Origin: Chloroflexota bacterium | GTDB taxonomy: Bacteria > Chloroflexota > Dehalococcoidia > Dehalococcoidales > RBG-16-60-22 | Direction: 5' to 3' | Length of the DNA: 6,051 bases | Assembly (NCBI GenBank): GCA_022574315.1 | Contig: JACZSH010000089.1 | Span: 1-6,051, forward strand | Shown: piece after piece, positions 1 to 6,004 of the stretch | How the letters are laid out: each line of letters begins with the position of its first letter | Numbering within the stretch: the stretch's first letter is position 1 | The notes under the pieces: model-generated | Told to the model about the DNA's origin: nothing | Databases searched by the model: none | The model's input: only the letters and a program-made list of their open reading frames with translations | Made by a program: the position numbers and the translations under genes

Positions 1-589
1 CAAAGGGCCGGTACAGGACTTCGGTACTGATGCCACCGAACATCTCTTCGAAAATTCCCGCCGACACCCGTGCGTAAAGATCCGTGGCGGGCTTGAACAT
101 GTAATCGGCCTGAAGGCGGACGATGTTGCTGGCCCCCTGCTGAAGGTAATTCTTGATGTCGCTGCGTACATGAGGAAGCACGCTGTCGGATTGAAGTTTG
201 ATCCGGTCGAAGTTGTTGTAGAGATCCCGCCCAACAATACCCGTGACCGACAACCCGCGGCCAAGGTCGGCGCTGAATCGAAACGCCAGCCATATCTGGT
301 AAAGAACGAATTGCTCCGGGCCGCCGATATGCTGGCGGGTCTGTGGCGATACCGACAATCCAAACCGCGGGTAGCGGCCCGGCACGGTGACGTCGGACCC
401 CAGAAAGCCCGGGTATCCCGCCTCTATCGTGCCATTGGCCAAGATCTCCTCCGGGCTTCCCCGCAGCGCGGCGCCACGTTCCAAATCGCTGCGGTAGAAG
501 GTGAACCGGCTGGCTTCCATTCCCCCACTTAGGGTGACGATGGTGATCTGTTCGATCGGAGCGGGCAGATTGTCCGCCGCGATGCGCGC
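1..589 (-). pseudogene. YjbH-family outer-membrane beta-barrel protein, C-terminal-half fragment (foreign to this locus?)
   Basis: From about residue 106 of the frame the sequence matches YjbH (DUF940) proteins, outer-membrane lipoprotein barrels linked to exopolysaccharide export in Proteobacteria. Shared features with E. coli YjbH, compared from memory, are a small beta domain (LPAPIEQITIV, near 112 to 122); a repeat of the form H-I-G-G-P-E-Q-F with an aromatic strand after it (191 to 201); LYNNFDRI (227 to 234); LPHVRSDIKNYLQ (242 to 254); LQADYM (263 to 268); and EMFGGISTEVLYRPF (286 to 300), a strong family signature. The barrel would continue beyond base 1. The N-terminal half, signal peptide and lipobox are absent. 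Leu codons here include seven CTT and four TTG out of 17, unlike the adjoining dehydratase part. YjbH is known from diderm Proteobacteria, which clashes with the anaerobic acyl-CoA locus beside it. The exact left edge of homology is uncertain by about 20 bases. Confidence 0.78.
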
Positions 590-901
590 CGCGTAACCCA
601 GGCAGTTCCGGGCGTAACCGCACATGTAAGTCGGGAAACCGTCCGAATCGGAGTAAGCCAGGTAGCTCGGGGCGGTGCCGAAGGCGGCGCAGACGGCTCC
701 GAAGTCTTCCGGGTAGATGGCGGCCACATCCATGGCCCTGAGTACGGCGTCGCCGCCCCACCAGTTGACCATGCACCAGGCAACCGGCTTACCTGCCTTG
801 CTGGCGGCCACCGCTTGCTCATACGTCCCGTCCACCAGCGCCCGCAGGGGGTACATCGTTTTCAGCCGGTTGATGACCCTTTTCTTCTTTTCTTCAGCCA
901 C
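1..901 (-). CDS. Chimeric open frame: 2-hydroxyacyl-CoA dehydratase N-terminus joined to YjbH C-terminal half (partial)
   Basis: One uninterrupted frame of 300 codons runs from a GTG at 901..899 to the left edge without a stop. The start is supported by a purine-rich ribosome site (minus-strand GAGG, then seven bases before GTG). An in-frame TTG at 919..917 lies upstream of that site, so I reject it. Residues 1 to about 105 match the 2-hydroxyacyl-CoA dehydratase/benzoyl-CoA reductase subunit family, and residues from about 105 to 300 match the YjbH family. Neither protein is complete: the dehydratase lacks most of its roughly 380 to 430 residues, and the YjbH part lacks its N-terminal half and signal peptide. 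The two families work in different compartments, so one working protein is unlikely. An assembly join or illegitimate recombination is the simplest explanation. The frame itself is certain; its existence as a real gene is doubtful. Confidence 0.6.
   Translation of the reverse strand, partial: MAEEKKKRVINRLKTMYPLRALVDGTYEQAVAASKAGKPVAWCMVNWWGGDAVLRAMDVAAIYPEDFGAVCAAFGTAPSYLAYSDSDGFPTYMCGYARNCLGYAARIAADNLPAPIEQITIVTLSGGMEASRFTFYRSDLERGAALRGSPEEILANGTIEAGYPGFLGSDVTVPGRYPRFGLSVSPQTRQHIGGPEQFVLYQIWLAFRFSADLGRGLSVTGIVGRDLYNNFDRIKLQSDSVLPHVRSDIKNYLQQGASNIVRLQADYMFKPATDLYARVSAGIFEEMFGGISTEVLYRPF
590..901 (-). pseudogene. 2-hydroxyacyl-CoA dehydratase / benzoyl-CoA reductase-family subunit, N-terminal fragment
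   Basis: This is the first ~104 residues of a protein of the HgdB/BcrC/FldBC type. These oxygen-sensitive cytosolic enzymes carry a [4Fe-4S] cluster and, after ATP-driven one-electron activation, dehydrate 2-hydroxyacyl-CoAs or reduce aromatic-ring CoA esters. Family signs are a charged N-terminal helix; GKPVAW near residues 37 to 42; the AMDVAAIYPEDFGAVCAAFG block near residues 56 to 75; and CGYARNCLGYAAR from residue 94, where Cys94 is the likely first cluster ligand. Later cluster ligands and the rest of the fold are missing because homology stops at the junction. All six Leu codons are CTG or CTC, as is common in the neighbouring genes. It follows the DUF35 gene in the same direction, 108 bases downstream, which fits an acyl-CoA degradation operon. 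The substrate cannot be told, and a full-length gene probably exists in the true genome. Confidence 0.75.
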
Positions 902-940
902 AAACCCGCCTCTATGCAATACACCAGAAAAGTCTGAGAA

Positions 941-969
941 AGCGGCCGCCCGGCCGGCCGCTGGCCGGC
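941..969 (-). other. GC-rich hairpin-forming sequence between the DUF35 gene and the dehydratase
   Basis: The 108-base gap 902..1009 is the longest non-coding stretch in the window. It holds two overlapping inverted repeats. One pairs AGCGGCCG at 941..948 with CGGCCGCT at 955..962 around a six-base loop. The other pairs GCCGGCC at 953..959 with GGCCGGC at 963..969 around a three-base loop. They share bases and cannot form together. On the transcribed strand the first is followed by TTTCTCAGACTTTTC, a poor U-tract, so it could be a weak terminator or attenuator, or simply an mRNA stability element. I see no clear promoter hexamers in the gap. Confidence 0.35.
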
Positions 970-1009
970 GTCATACCGCCACCATTCTATCCCGTTAGTG
1001 ACGCCAGGT

Positions 1010-1423
1010 TCAGCCCTGCAAGCGGAAAAGCGGCCGGGTGCTCTCGCCGTCGGAGTACCGGTCGCCGGGAAACACCTTGTTGCCGTCCATGCTTACTTTC
1101 TGCCCGATGAGTTCCATGCCGACTGCCGCCGGGTCGATACCGACCAGGTTCCCCATCACCCAGGGGCCTTCATCAAGCTCCACCAGGAGGACGACGTAAG
1201 GGGCTTCGTCCTCACGGCCTTCCGCGGCGACGTTGTTGCTGGTAAAGGTTTGAATCTTGCCCTCTCCGGCAAGTTCAGTTATCTCCATATCAGTGCCGGC
1301 GCAGTTCCCGCAGACCATTTTCGGCGGTGACGTCACCGTACCGCATTGCCGGCATATCAGACCCAGCAGCCTGTTTTCCTTGAGCGCCTCGCTGTATTCC
1401 TTAAAAGTAAGCTTGTATTCCAT
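1010..1423 (-). CDS. DUF35 Zn-ribbon / OB-fold protein, thiolase partner
   Basis: This small cytosolic protein (137 residues) is of the DUF35 family, which binds SCP-x-like thiolases or aldolases and is thought to help position the CoA substrate. Known examples are BbsA with BbsB in anaerobic toluene degradation, ChsH2 with Ltp2 in steroid side-chain loss, and the archaeal acetoacetyl-CoA thiolase/HMG-CoA synthase complex. An N-terminal helix (5 to 20) is followed by a zinc ribbon with Cys24-x2-Cys27 and Cys38-x2-Cys41. An OB-fold follows from about residue 52 to 115, including GEGKIQTFT and the PYVVLLVELDEG strand pair. Two adjacent in-frame starts exist, GTG at 1426 and ATG at 1423. GGAGG (plus 1430..1434) lies six bases before the ATG but only three before the GTG, so I choose ATG. 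It follows the thiolase gene by about 30 bases and is surely co-transcribed. Family assignment is secure; the substrate is unknown. Confidence 0.92.
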   Translation of the reverse strand: MEYKLTFKEYSEALKENRLLGLICRQCGTVTSPPKMVCGNCAGTDMEITELAGEGKIQTFTSNNVAAEGREDEAPYVVLLVELDEGPWVMGNLVGIDPAAVGMELIGQKVSMDGNKVFPGDRYSDGESTRPLFRLQG

Positions 1424-1456
1424 CACTTGCCTCCGTAGCGGTTAAATCGTCTCTCT

Positions 1457-2635
1457 TTACCAGCCGCGCTGCAGAATTATGTTCACCAGCGTGCCGCCGT
1501 CTCCACCGAGGGTGTCGGTCATTCCTATCCGGGCGCCTTCCACCATCCGTTCCGGCTCCACCTCGCCCCGCAGCTGCTTGGTCACTTCGTAGACCTGGCC
1601 GGCGCCGGTGGCGCCGATAGGGTGTCCCTTGGACTTCAGTCCGCCGGACGGATTGATGGCTATCTTACCGCCGATGGCCGCCTCGCCTTTCATCCAGGCT
1701 TCACCGGAGGTACCGTAGTCAAAGAAGCCCAGTCCCTCGGCGGCAATCAGGCTGGCGATACTGAAACAGTCATGCAGCTCGCAGAAATCGATGTCCTCCG
1801 GTTTCAGTCCCGCCATCTCGTAGGCTCGCTGCGCGGATATTTCCCGGGCTTTCAGCCGGGGCAGGTAATCCCGCTGACTGACCAGGGGGCCGGAGGAAGC
1901 CTGCCCCACGCCGGTGATAAAGACCGGCTTATCGGTCAGTTTCCGGGCAATCTCTTCCGTCGTCAGCACCAGAGCGGCGGCGCCGTCCGAAAACGGGCAG
2001 CAGTCGTGAAGCTGGAGCGGCGTGCTTACCATAAACGAATTTAATACCGCGGCCACGTCCACTTCCTTGCGCAGGTGCCCCTTGGGATTGAACATCCCAT
2101 AACGGTACGACTGCACGGATACGGTCGCCATCTGCTCCTTGAGCTTTTCCAGAGGGATGCCGTACTTGGCCGCATAAAGGTGGGCCAGCATGGCAAACAA
2201 GGCCGGGAAGGTAATCCCCGCCGGGTATTCGTAATGACTGTCGCTGAACATGGCGAAGGTACGCGTCGCCATGGCCGTACCCATGGTGGCCGCCCTCTCC
2301 ACGCCCCCGGCCAGGACGACATCGTAAAACCCGGAAGCTATCCACATGAAAGCGTCCCTCACCGCCATGCTCGCCGAGGCGCAGGCGCCTTCATACCGGT
2401 TGGCCGGGATATTGTAGCAGCCGATGTTCTCAGCGGCGAACGCCTGCACCATCCCCTGCCCTTCCGAGAAATCCCCCAGGACATTACCCAGGAACAGGGC
2501 CTGCATGTCCTTTGGTTTCAGATTGGATCCGGTCATCGCCTCCATGGCCGCTTCGGCAAACAGCTCCACGCTGGTCTTATCCTGAGCCGGCCCGAATTTG
2601 GTCTCACCAATCCCGACGACAGCTACTTTTCTCAT
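1457..2635 (-). CDS. Thiolase, SCP-x / lipid-transfer-protein type (acyl-CoA acyltransferase)
   Basis: A full-length thiolase-superfamily enzyme of 392 residues, predicted to cleave a 3-oxoacyl-CoA with CoA to give acetyl-CoA (or another short acyl-CoA) and a shortened acyl-CoA in the cytosol. The nucleophile is Cys85 in EGACASAS. HDCF at 288 to 291 supplies the His and Cys typical of SCP2-type thiolases, and His338 lies in the glycine-rich SKGHPIGATG loop. The C-terminal CxG cysteine of classical thiolases is absent; the sequence there is TLGGDGGT, as expected for this subfamily, where the HDCF cysteine is thought to do that job. The N-terminus VAVVGIGETKFG is also typical. The start is firm: AGGAGGT (plus 2641..2647) sits five bases before the ATG. 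The DUF35 gene follows directly, and such pairs form one complex. Because Cys85, His288 and His338 are all present, true thiolysis is more likely than the Ltp2-type retro-aldol reaction. The acyl chain cannot be predicted. Confidence 0.94.
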   Translation of the reverse strand: MRKVAVVGIGETKFGPAQDKTSVELFAEAAMEAMTGSNLKPKDMQALFLGNVLGDFSEGQGMVQAFAAENIGCYNIPANRYEGACASASMAVRDAFMWIASGFYDVVLAGGVERAATMGTAMATRTFAMFSDSHYEYPAGITFPALFAMLAHLYAAKYGIPLEKLKEQMATVSVQSYRYGMFNPKGHLRKEVDVAAVLNSFMVSTPLQLHDCCPFSDGAAALVLTTEEIARKLTDKPVFITGVGQASSGPLVSQRDYLPRLKAREISAQRAYEMAGLKPEDIDFCELHDCFSIASLIAAEGLGFFDYGTSGEAWMKGEAAIGGKIAINPSGGLKSKGHPIGATGAGQVYEVTKQLRGEVEPERMVEGARIGMTDTLGGDGGTLVNIILQRGW

Positions 2636-2640
2636 CTTTT

Positions 2641-2647
2641 ACCTCCT
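2641..2647 (-). promoter_or_regulatory. Strong ribosome binding site of the thiolase gene
   Basis: The minus strand reads AGGAGGT followed by five bases and ATG, a near-perfect anti-Shine-Dalgarno match and the best in the window. It lies within the 58-base gap behind the iron-sulfur oxidoreductase and suggests that the thiolase is translated efficiently and independently. I see no clear promoter hexamers or terminator in this gap. Confidence 0.8.
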
Positions 2648-2693
2648 GTGGGGTTATTGACCACTATCAAGTTACTACATTCTATTCTTGCCG

Positions 2694-4748
2694 TCAATTT
2701 GCTAAAAGCTCGGCAATATCCATCACTTTTAATGAGTCTTCCGCCTCTTTCGACTTTATCCCGTCCTCGAACATCTGCAGGCAGTAAGGGCAAGCCGTGG
2801 CCACCACTCCGGCGTTGACCGCCATCGCCTGCTCCACCCTCATCTCGCTAATGCGCTGCCCCTTTTTCTGCTCCTCCAGCCAGAGATGTCCCCCGCCCGC
2901 CCCGCAGCAGAAAGCGCGCTCCCGGTTCTTCTCCATCTCCACCACCCTGATGCCGGGCAGGTTATCCAGAATCCGCCGCGGCGCGTCGTAAACGTCATTA
3001 TAGCGGCCCAGGTAGCAGGCGTCGTGGTAAGTCACCACGCCGCCTTTCCCAGGCACCGCTTCCAGCCTGCCTTCCCGGAGTAAACCGGCGATAAACTCGG
3101 TGTGATGGCTAACCTGGAAGTCACCGCCGAACTGGGAATATTCGTGCTTCAGGGTGTGAAAGCAGTGCGGACAGCCGGTGACTATCCGCTTCACCCCGTA
3201 ATTTTTCAGCAGCTCCATGTTACCCTGTGCCTTCATCTGGAAGAGGTACTCGTTACCCAGCCGTCGCGCCGGGTCGCCGCAGCAGCTTTCCTCAGCCCCC
3301 AGAATACCGAAGTTTACCCCCGCTTTTTCCAGCACCTGCGCAATCGCCCGGGCCACCCGCGTGCTCCTTTCCTCCAGGGCTTCGGTACAGCCCACCCAGA
3401 ACAGCACGTCGATATCACCCCCGTCGGCCAAAGTCCTGACATCCAGCCCTGCCGTCCAGTCGGTCCGGCTCAGCGTGGTGCCCCGCCACGGGTGCCCCCG
3501 CGCCTCGATGCTTTTCAACGCCCCTTCGCCGGTCTCCGGAACGGCCGCCTGTTCCATCACCAGGCTCCGCCTCATCTCGATAACCTTGGCCATCGGCTCG
3601 ATGCTCACCGGGCAGGCCTCGTGGCAGGCGAAGCAGGTGGTGCAGTTCCAGATTTCGTCCTCCGTAATCACCTCGCCAATCATCGCCCGGCCGGCCACAT
3701 CTTTTTTACCTGCCAGCAGTGCCGGCGCCCGCTCCAGCCAGTTCCCTTTCAGGTCCTGGATGACTTTTTTCGGGTTTAAAGGCTTGCCGCTGAGATAGGC
3801 GGGGCAGTTGTCCTGGCAACGTCCGCACCGCGTGCAGGCGTCCAGGTCAAGGAGGTGTTTCCAGGTAAAGTCCTCGATTTTAGCGACGCCGAAGTTCTCG
3901 GCCGTCTCCAGGTCTATCGGCGCCAGCGCTCCTTTCGGCTCCAGTGACCTGAAATAAACGTTTATCGTGGAGACGATGATATGCCACAGGCGGTTCCAGT
4001 ACAGTGACACAAAGACGATGGCGCCCATGGACAGGAGCGCGTGCAGCCACCAGGTAATCCGGTGTCCGGTCAGCAGGGTCGCCTGGCTGAACCCGCTGAA
4101 CCCCAGGGCCAGGATATACCCTCCCGGCGACCATACCGCCCAGTCCGGGTTGGTCTGCAGCTCGGTGGCCGCGATGCGGAACCCTTCGACGACGAATCCG
4201 GTGGTCACCACAGTAAAAATAAGCAGCAGGGCAACCAGGTCTTCGGCCTTGTTGTCCAACCGCTCCGGCTTTTGAATATAACGGCGGTGAACCGCCAGGG
4301 CCACCCCGACCAGTACCAGGATACCGAATCCGTCGGTGACCACCGAGAAGCCCAGGTAAAAACCGCCCAGCAGAAAGTTAAAGAAGTAATGGCTGATGGC
4401 ATCTAAAAATGACGCCAGTAAAAATACCAGGCAGCCGGCGAATATCAGGAAGTGGATGATGCCCGGATAAAACTCCCTGGCTTTCAGGTCTTTGACCGAA
4501 AAACGCCGGTGCCCCAGGCCGTCGGCAATGCCGATGAATTTGCGGTGCAGTAATAAATCGATAACGCTGACCGGGAACGCCCGTACTCTTTGCCAAACCT
4601 GTCGGGAGCGGTCATCCGGCCTGCCCAGCCGCCACATCTGTACACGGCGGTACAGCGCGTAAACAAAAACGCCGAGAGCGATCGCTCCCAGTACGTAGAT
4701 AATTTCGCCGTAGGGGATATTCCAGAATATTTCTCGCGATGCTTCCAT
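2694..4748 (-). CDS. Membrane-bound Fe-S oxidoreductase with cytochrome b and HdrD-like domains (probable ETF:quinone oxidoreductase)
   Basis: A 684-residue fusion protein. Residues 1 to ~260 form a NarI-like membrane domain with about six hydrophobic segments (near 14-33, 94-116, 125-153, 169-190, 209-225, 232-255) and histidines fit for heme b (His99, His120, His154, His229, His236). Two [4Fe-4S] motifs follow: Cys305/308/311/315 and Cys369/372/375/379. Two CCG (DUF224) domains of the heterodisulfide reductase D type complete it: Cys454, Cys489-Cys490, Cys526-x2-Cys529, and Cys578, Cys614-Cys615, Cys653-x2-Cys656. All ligand positions are intact. Proteins of this layout in Syntrophomonas and Geobacter relatives take electrons from EtfAB, reduced by acyl-CoA dehydrogenases, and pass them to menaquinone. 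No etfAB lies here, so the partner is inferred from architecture and from the thiolase next door. An HdrD/DsrK-like role with another donor is the alternative. Start: AAAGGA lies eight bases before ATG. Confidence 0.9.
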   Translation of the reverse strand: MEASREIFWNIPYGEIIYVLGAIALGVFVYALYRRVQMWRLGRPDDRSRQVWQRVRAFPVSVIDLLLHRKFIGIADGLGHRRFSVKDLKAREFYPGIIHFLIFAGCLVFLLASFLDAISHYFFNFLLGGFYLGFSVVTDGFGILVLVGVALAVHRRYIQKPERLDNKAEDLVALLLIFTVVTTGFVVEGFRIAATELQTNPDWAVWSPGGYILALGFSGFSQATLLTGHRITWWLHALLSMGAIVFVSLYWNRLWHIIVSTINVYFRSLEPKGALAPIDLETAENFGVAKIEDFTWKHLLDLDACTRCGRCQDNCPAYLSGKPLNPKKVIQDLKGNWLERAPALLAGKKDVAGRAMIGEVITEDEIWNCTTCFACHEACPVSIEPMAKVIEMRRSLVMEQAAVPETGEGALKSIEARGHPWRGTTLSRTDWTAGLDVRTLADGGDIDVLFWVGCTEALEERSTRVARAIAQVLEKAGVNFGILGAEESCCGDPARRLGNEYLFQMKAQGNMELLKNYGVKRIVTGCPHCFHTLKHEYSQFGGDFQVSHHTEFIAGLLREGRLEAVPGKGGVVTYHDACYLGRYNDVYDAPRRILDNLPGIRVVEMEKNRERAFCCGAGGGHLWLEEQKKGQRISEMRVEQAMAVNAGVVATACPYCLQMFEDGIKSKEAEDSLKVMDIAELLAN

Positions 4749-4782
4749 GTCAGCGTTCCTTTACTTCGCCCCGGAAAAACTC

Positions 4783-5283
4783 CTATCGCAGGCGGGTCAC
4801 GGCGACGAATATCCCCAGTCCTACCGCCACCAGGTCCAGGGCGATGTTAAACACGCCAAAATGAAATCCCCAGGGCATCACCACACTCAGCAACATAATA
4901 CTCACCAGGTAGCTGATGACTACCCCCAGGCTCGCCACCATGGCCAGTCCCCGACCGCGCTTGCGGTTTACCGCCAGACCGACCACCTCGCCGATGACGT
5001 AGCCGGCGCCGGGACCCAGCAGCAAATTGAAGATAAAGAAAGAGATAAAGATCCGCAGCGCCCCCCACAAAAGGCCGGTCACCACCGCCATGCCCAGCGC
5101 CGTGCCGATGGCTCTCAAGTAGTACTGTTTGGAAACACGGTAGGTTGGCAGTTTGTAGAGCCGGGCGCACTCCGGGCACCTGGCTCCCACCGCCGTCTGC
5201 ACCATGCACTTGGGACAAATCGGCTTGCCGCATTTCCCGCAGCGCAGGTTGGTCTCAACGTTAGGATGCGCAGCACATTGCAT
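4783..5283 (-). CDS. Zinc-binding (B-box/zinc-ribbon-like) N-terminus with four-helix membrane domain, function unknown
   Basis: A 166-residue protein. Residues 3 to 39 hold eight possible zinc ligands: Cys3, His6, Cys15, Cys18, Cys23, Cys26, Cys36 and Cys39, in the order Cx2H, Cx2C, Cx2C, Cx2C, resembling the B-box zinc-finger-like domains found before membrane domains (rhomboid and others) in bacteria. From residue 56 there are about four hydrophobic segments (roughly 56-78, 79-104, 113-134, 138-162), and the C-terminus ends with basic residues. I see no rhomboid Gly-x-Ser motif or other catalytic signature, so it is not called a protease. The short GPGAGYVIGEVVG stretch near 90 to 102 may be a helix break. 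The gene begins directly after the TAA of plsY (TAA then ATG, no base between) and has only a weak ribosome site, so it is probably translated by coupling. Similar proteins are, as I recall, common in Dehalococcoidia. Role not known. Confidence 0.8.
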   Translation of the reverse strand: MQCAAHPNVETNLRCGKCGKPICPKCMVQTAVGARCPECARLYKLPTYRVSKQYYLRAIGTALGMAVVTGLLWGALRIFISFFIFNLLLGPGAGYVIGEVVGLAVNRKRGRGLAMVASLGVVISYLVSIMLLSVVMPWGFHFGVFNIALDLVAVGLGIFVAVTRLR

Positions 5284-5994
5284 TTATGTCAACTTTCCCG
5301 GCTTGGGTCGCTCGGTTGCCTTGTCTCCGGGGGATTTACGGAACATCCAGGCTTTCCGGTCTTTTATATCACGGTCGAAAAGCAGCCGGTTCAAGAACAG
5401 TCTTTTCCGGCTGACCGCCTCCGCCGGACCGGGCGCGCTGAGACGCTTGATAACGATTACCAGGAACATGGCCAGAAAACTCAGCGTCACCACCATCGGT
5501 TCCCCGAAACGCCAGCTGACCAGCGGCAGCGTTGCCGTGCCCAGGAGTACTGACACCGGGGAACTGCGCACGATGACCGTGCCGATCACCACAATGGTTG
5601 CAAAGGCCACTGTCGGCCAGGGTGTCATGTCATTTATCAGCGGCAGTATCAGGATTACCCCCGACGTGGTGGCAAAACCCCTCCCCCCGTGGAAACGGAG
5701 GAAAACCGACCAGTTATGCCCGACGGTGGCCCCCAGGCCTACCATTATCTGCTGGGCAACATCCAGACCCAGCAGCTTGGCCACCCACACCATCAACATC
5801 CCCTTGCCGAAATCAAAGACGCCCACCGGCAGGCCGAGTCGCCAGGAGGTCATCCGCCAGAGGTTACCTCCCCCCATCTGGCCGGTGCCGTATTGCCTCA
5901 GGTCCAGCCCGTAGAATCGCCTGGCTACCAGGTAGGAGACCGGTACCGAACCCAGTATATAAGCGCCGGTAATTAACCCTAACCAGGTAGCCAT
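5284..5994 (-). CDS. plsY: Divergent PlsY-family acyl-phosphate:glycerol-3-phosphate acyltransferase
   Basis: An integral membrane protein of 236 residues, longer than the usual ~200 to 220. PlsY transfers an acyl group from acyl-phosphate to glycerol 3-phosphate, the first acylation in phospholipid synthesis. Seen here are GSVP (15-18); a motif-1 region GTGQMGGGNLWR (36-47), compared with GSGNxGxTNxxR; motif 2, GHNWSVFLRFHGGRGFAT (92-109), compared with GHxxPxFxxFKGGKGxAT; and RSSPVS (143-148) at the motif-3 serine region. Changes at Thr37, Gln39, Gly43 and His102 are unusual, and the C-terminal HRxNIxRL segment of typical PlsY is replaced by KRLSAPG near 183-189, followed by a charged ~45-residue tail. 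It may have an altered acyl donor or acceptor, or be a paralogue that is no longer the housekeeping enzyme. GGAG five bases before the ATG (plus 6000..6003) supports this start. Family certain, activity less so. Confidence 0.85.
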   Translation of the reverse strand: MATWLGLITGAYILGSVPVSYLVARRFYGLDLRQYGTGQMGGGNLWRMTSWRLGLPVGVFDFGKGMLMVWVAKLLGLDVAQQIMVGLGATVGHNWSVFLRFHGGRGFATTSGVILILPLINDMTPWPTVAFATIVVIGTVIVRSSPVSVLLGTATLPLVSWRFGEPMVVTLSFLAMFLVIVIKRLSAPGPAEAVSRKRLFLNRLLFDRDIKDRKAWMFRKSPGDKATERPKPGKLT

Positions 5995-6004
5995 AAACTC
6001 TCCG

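Noticed and set aside
170..532. Plus-strand 120-codon open frame
   Set aside because: It lies opposite the YjbH-homologous frame, which shows clear family motifs; the plus-strand product has low-complexity, arginine-rich composition and no recognisable motif.
529..822. Minus-strand 97-codon open frame
   Set aside because: It is a shifted frame within the dehydratase/YjbH coding region; its peptide is rich in Pro, Ser, Arg and Trp, as expected from a shadow in GC-rich DNA.
2661..2674. Short inverted repeat TTGA-N6-TCAA between the oxidoreductase and thiolase genes, considered as an operator
   Set aside because: The arms are only four bases, and no promoter hexamers can be recognised around it; it is not distinguishable from chance.
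2075..2818. Plus-strand 247-codon open frame, antisense to the thiolase and crossing into the oxidoreductase gene
   Set aside because: It spans the thiolase start, the intergenic gap and the end of the next gene on the other strand, and it has no domain signature. Long antisense frames are common opposite GC-rich genes.
3102..3798. Overlapping plus-strand open frames of 225 and 193 codons
   Set aside because: Both lie opposite the iron-sulfur motifs of the oxidoreductase, whose cysteine spacing is intact, so the minus strand is the coding one.
5100..5283. Rhomboid protease suggested by the zinc finger plus membrane helices layout
   Set aside because: No Gly-x-Ser-Gly motif or conserved histidine in the membrane segments, and only about four helices, so protease activity is not supported.
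4747..5553. Plus-strand 268-codon open frame, antisense to the zinc-binding membrane protein and PlsY
   Set aside because: The product is His- and Gln-rich with no motifs and overlaps two well-supported minus-strand genes; it is a shadow.
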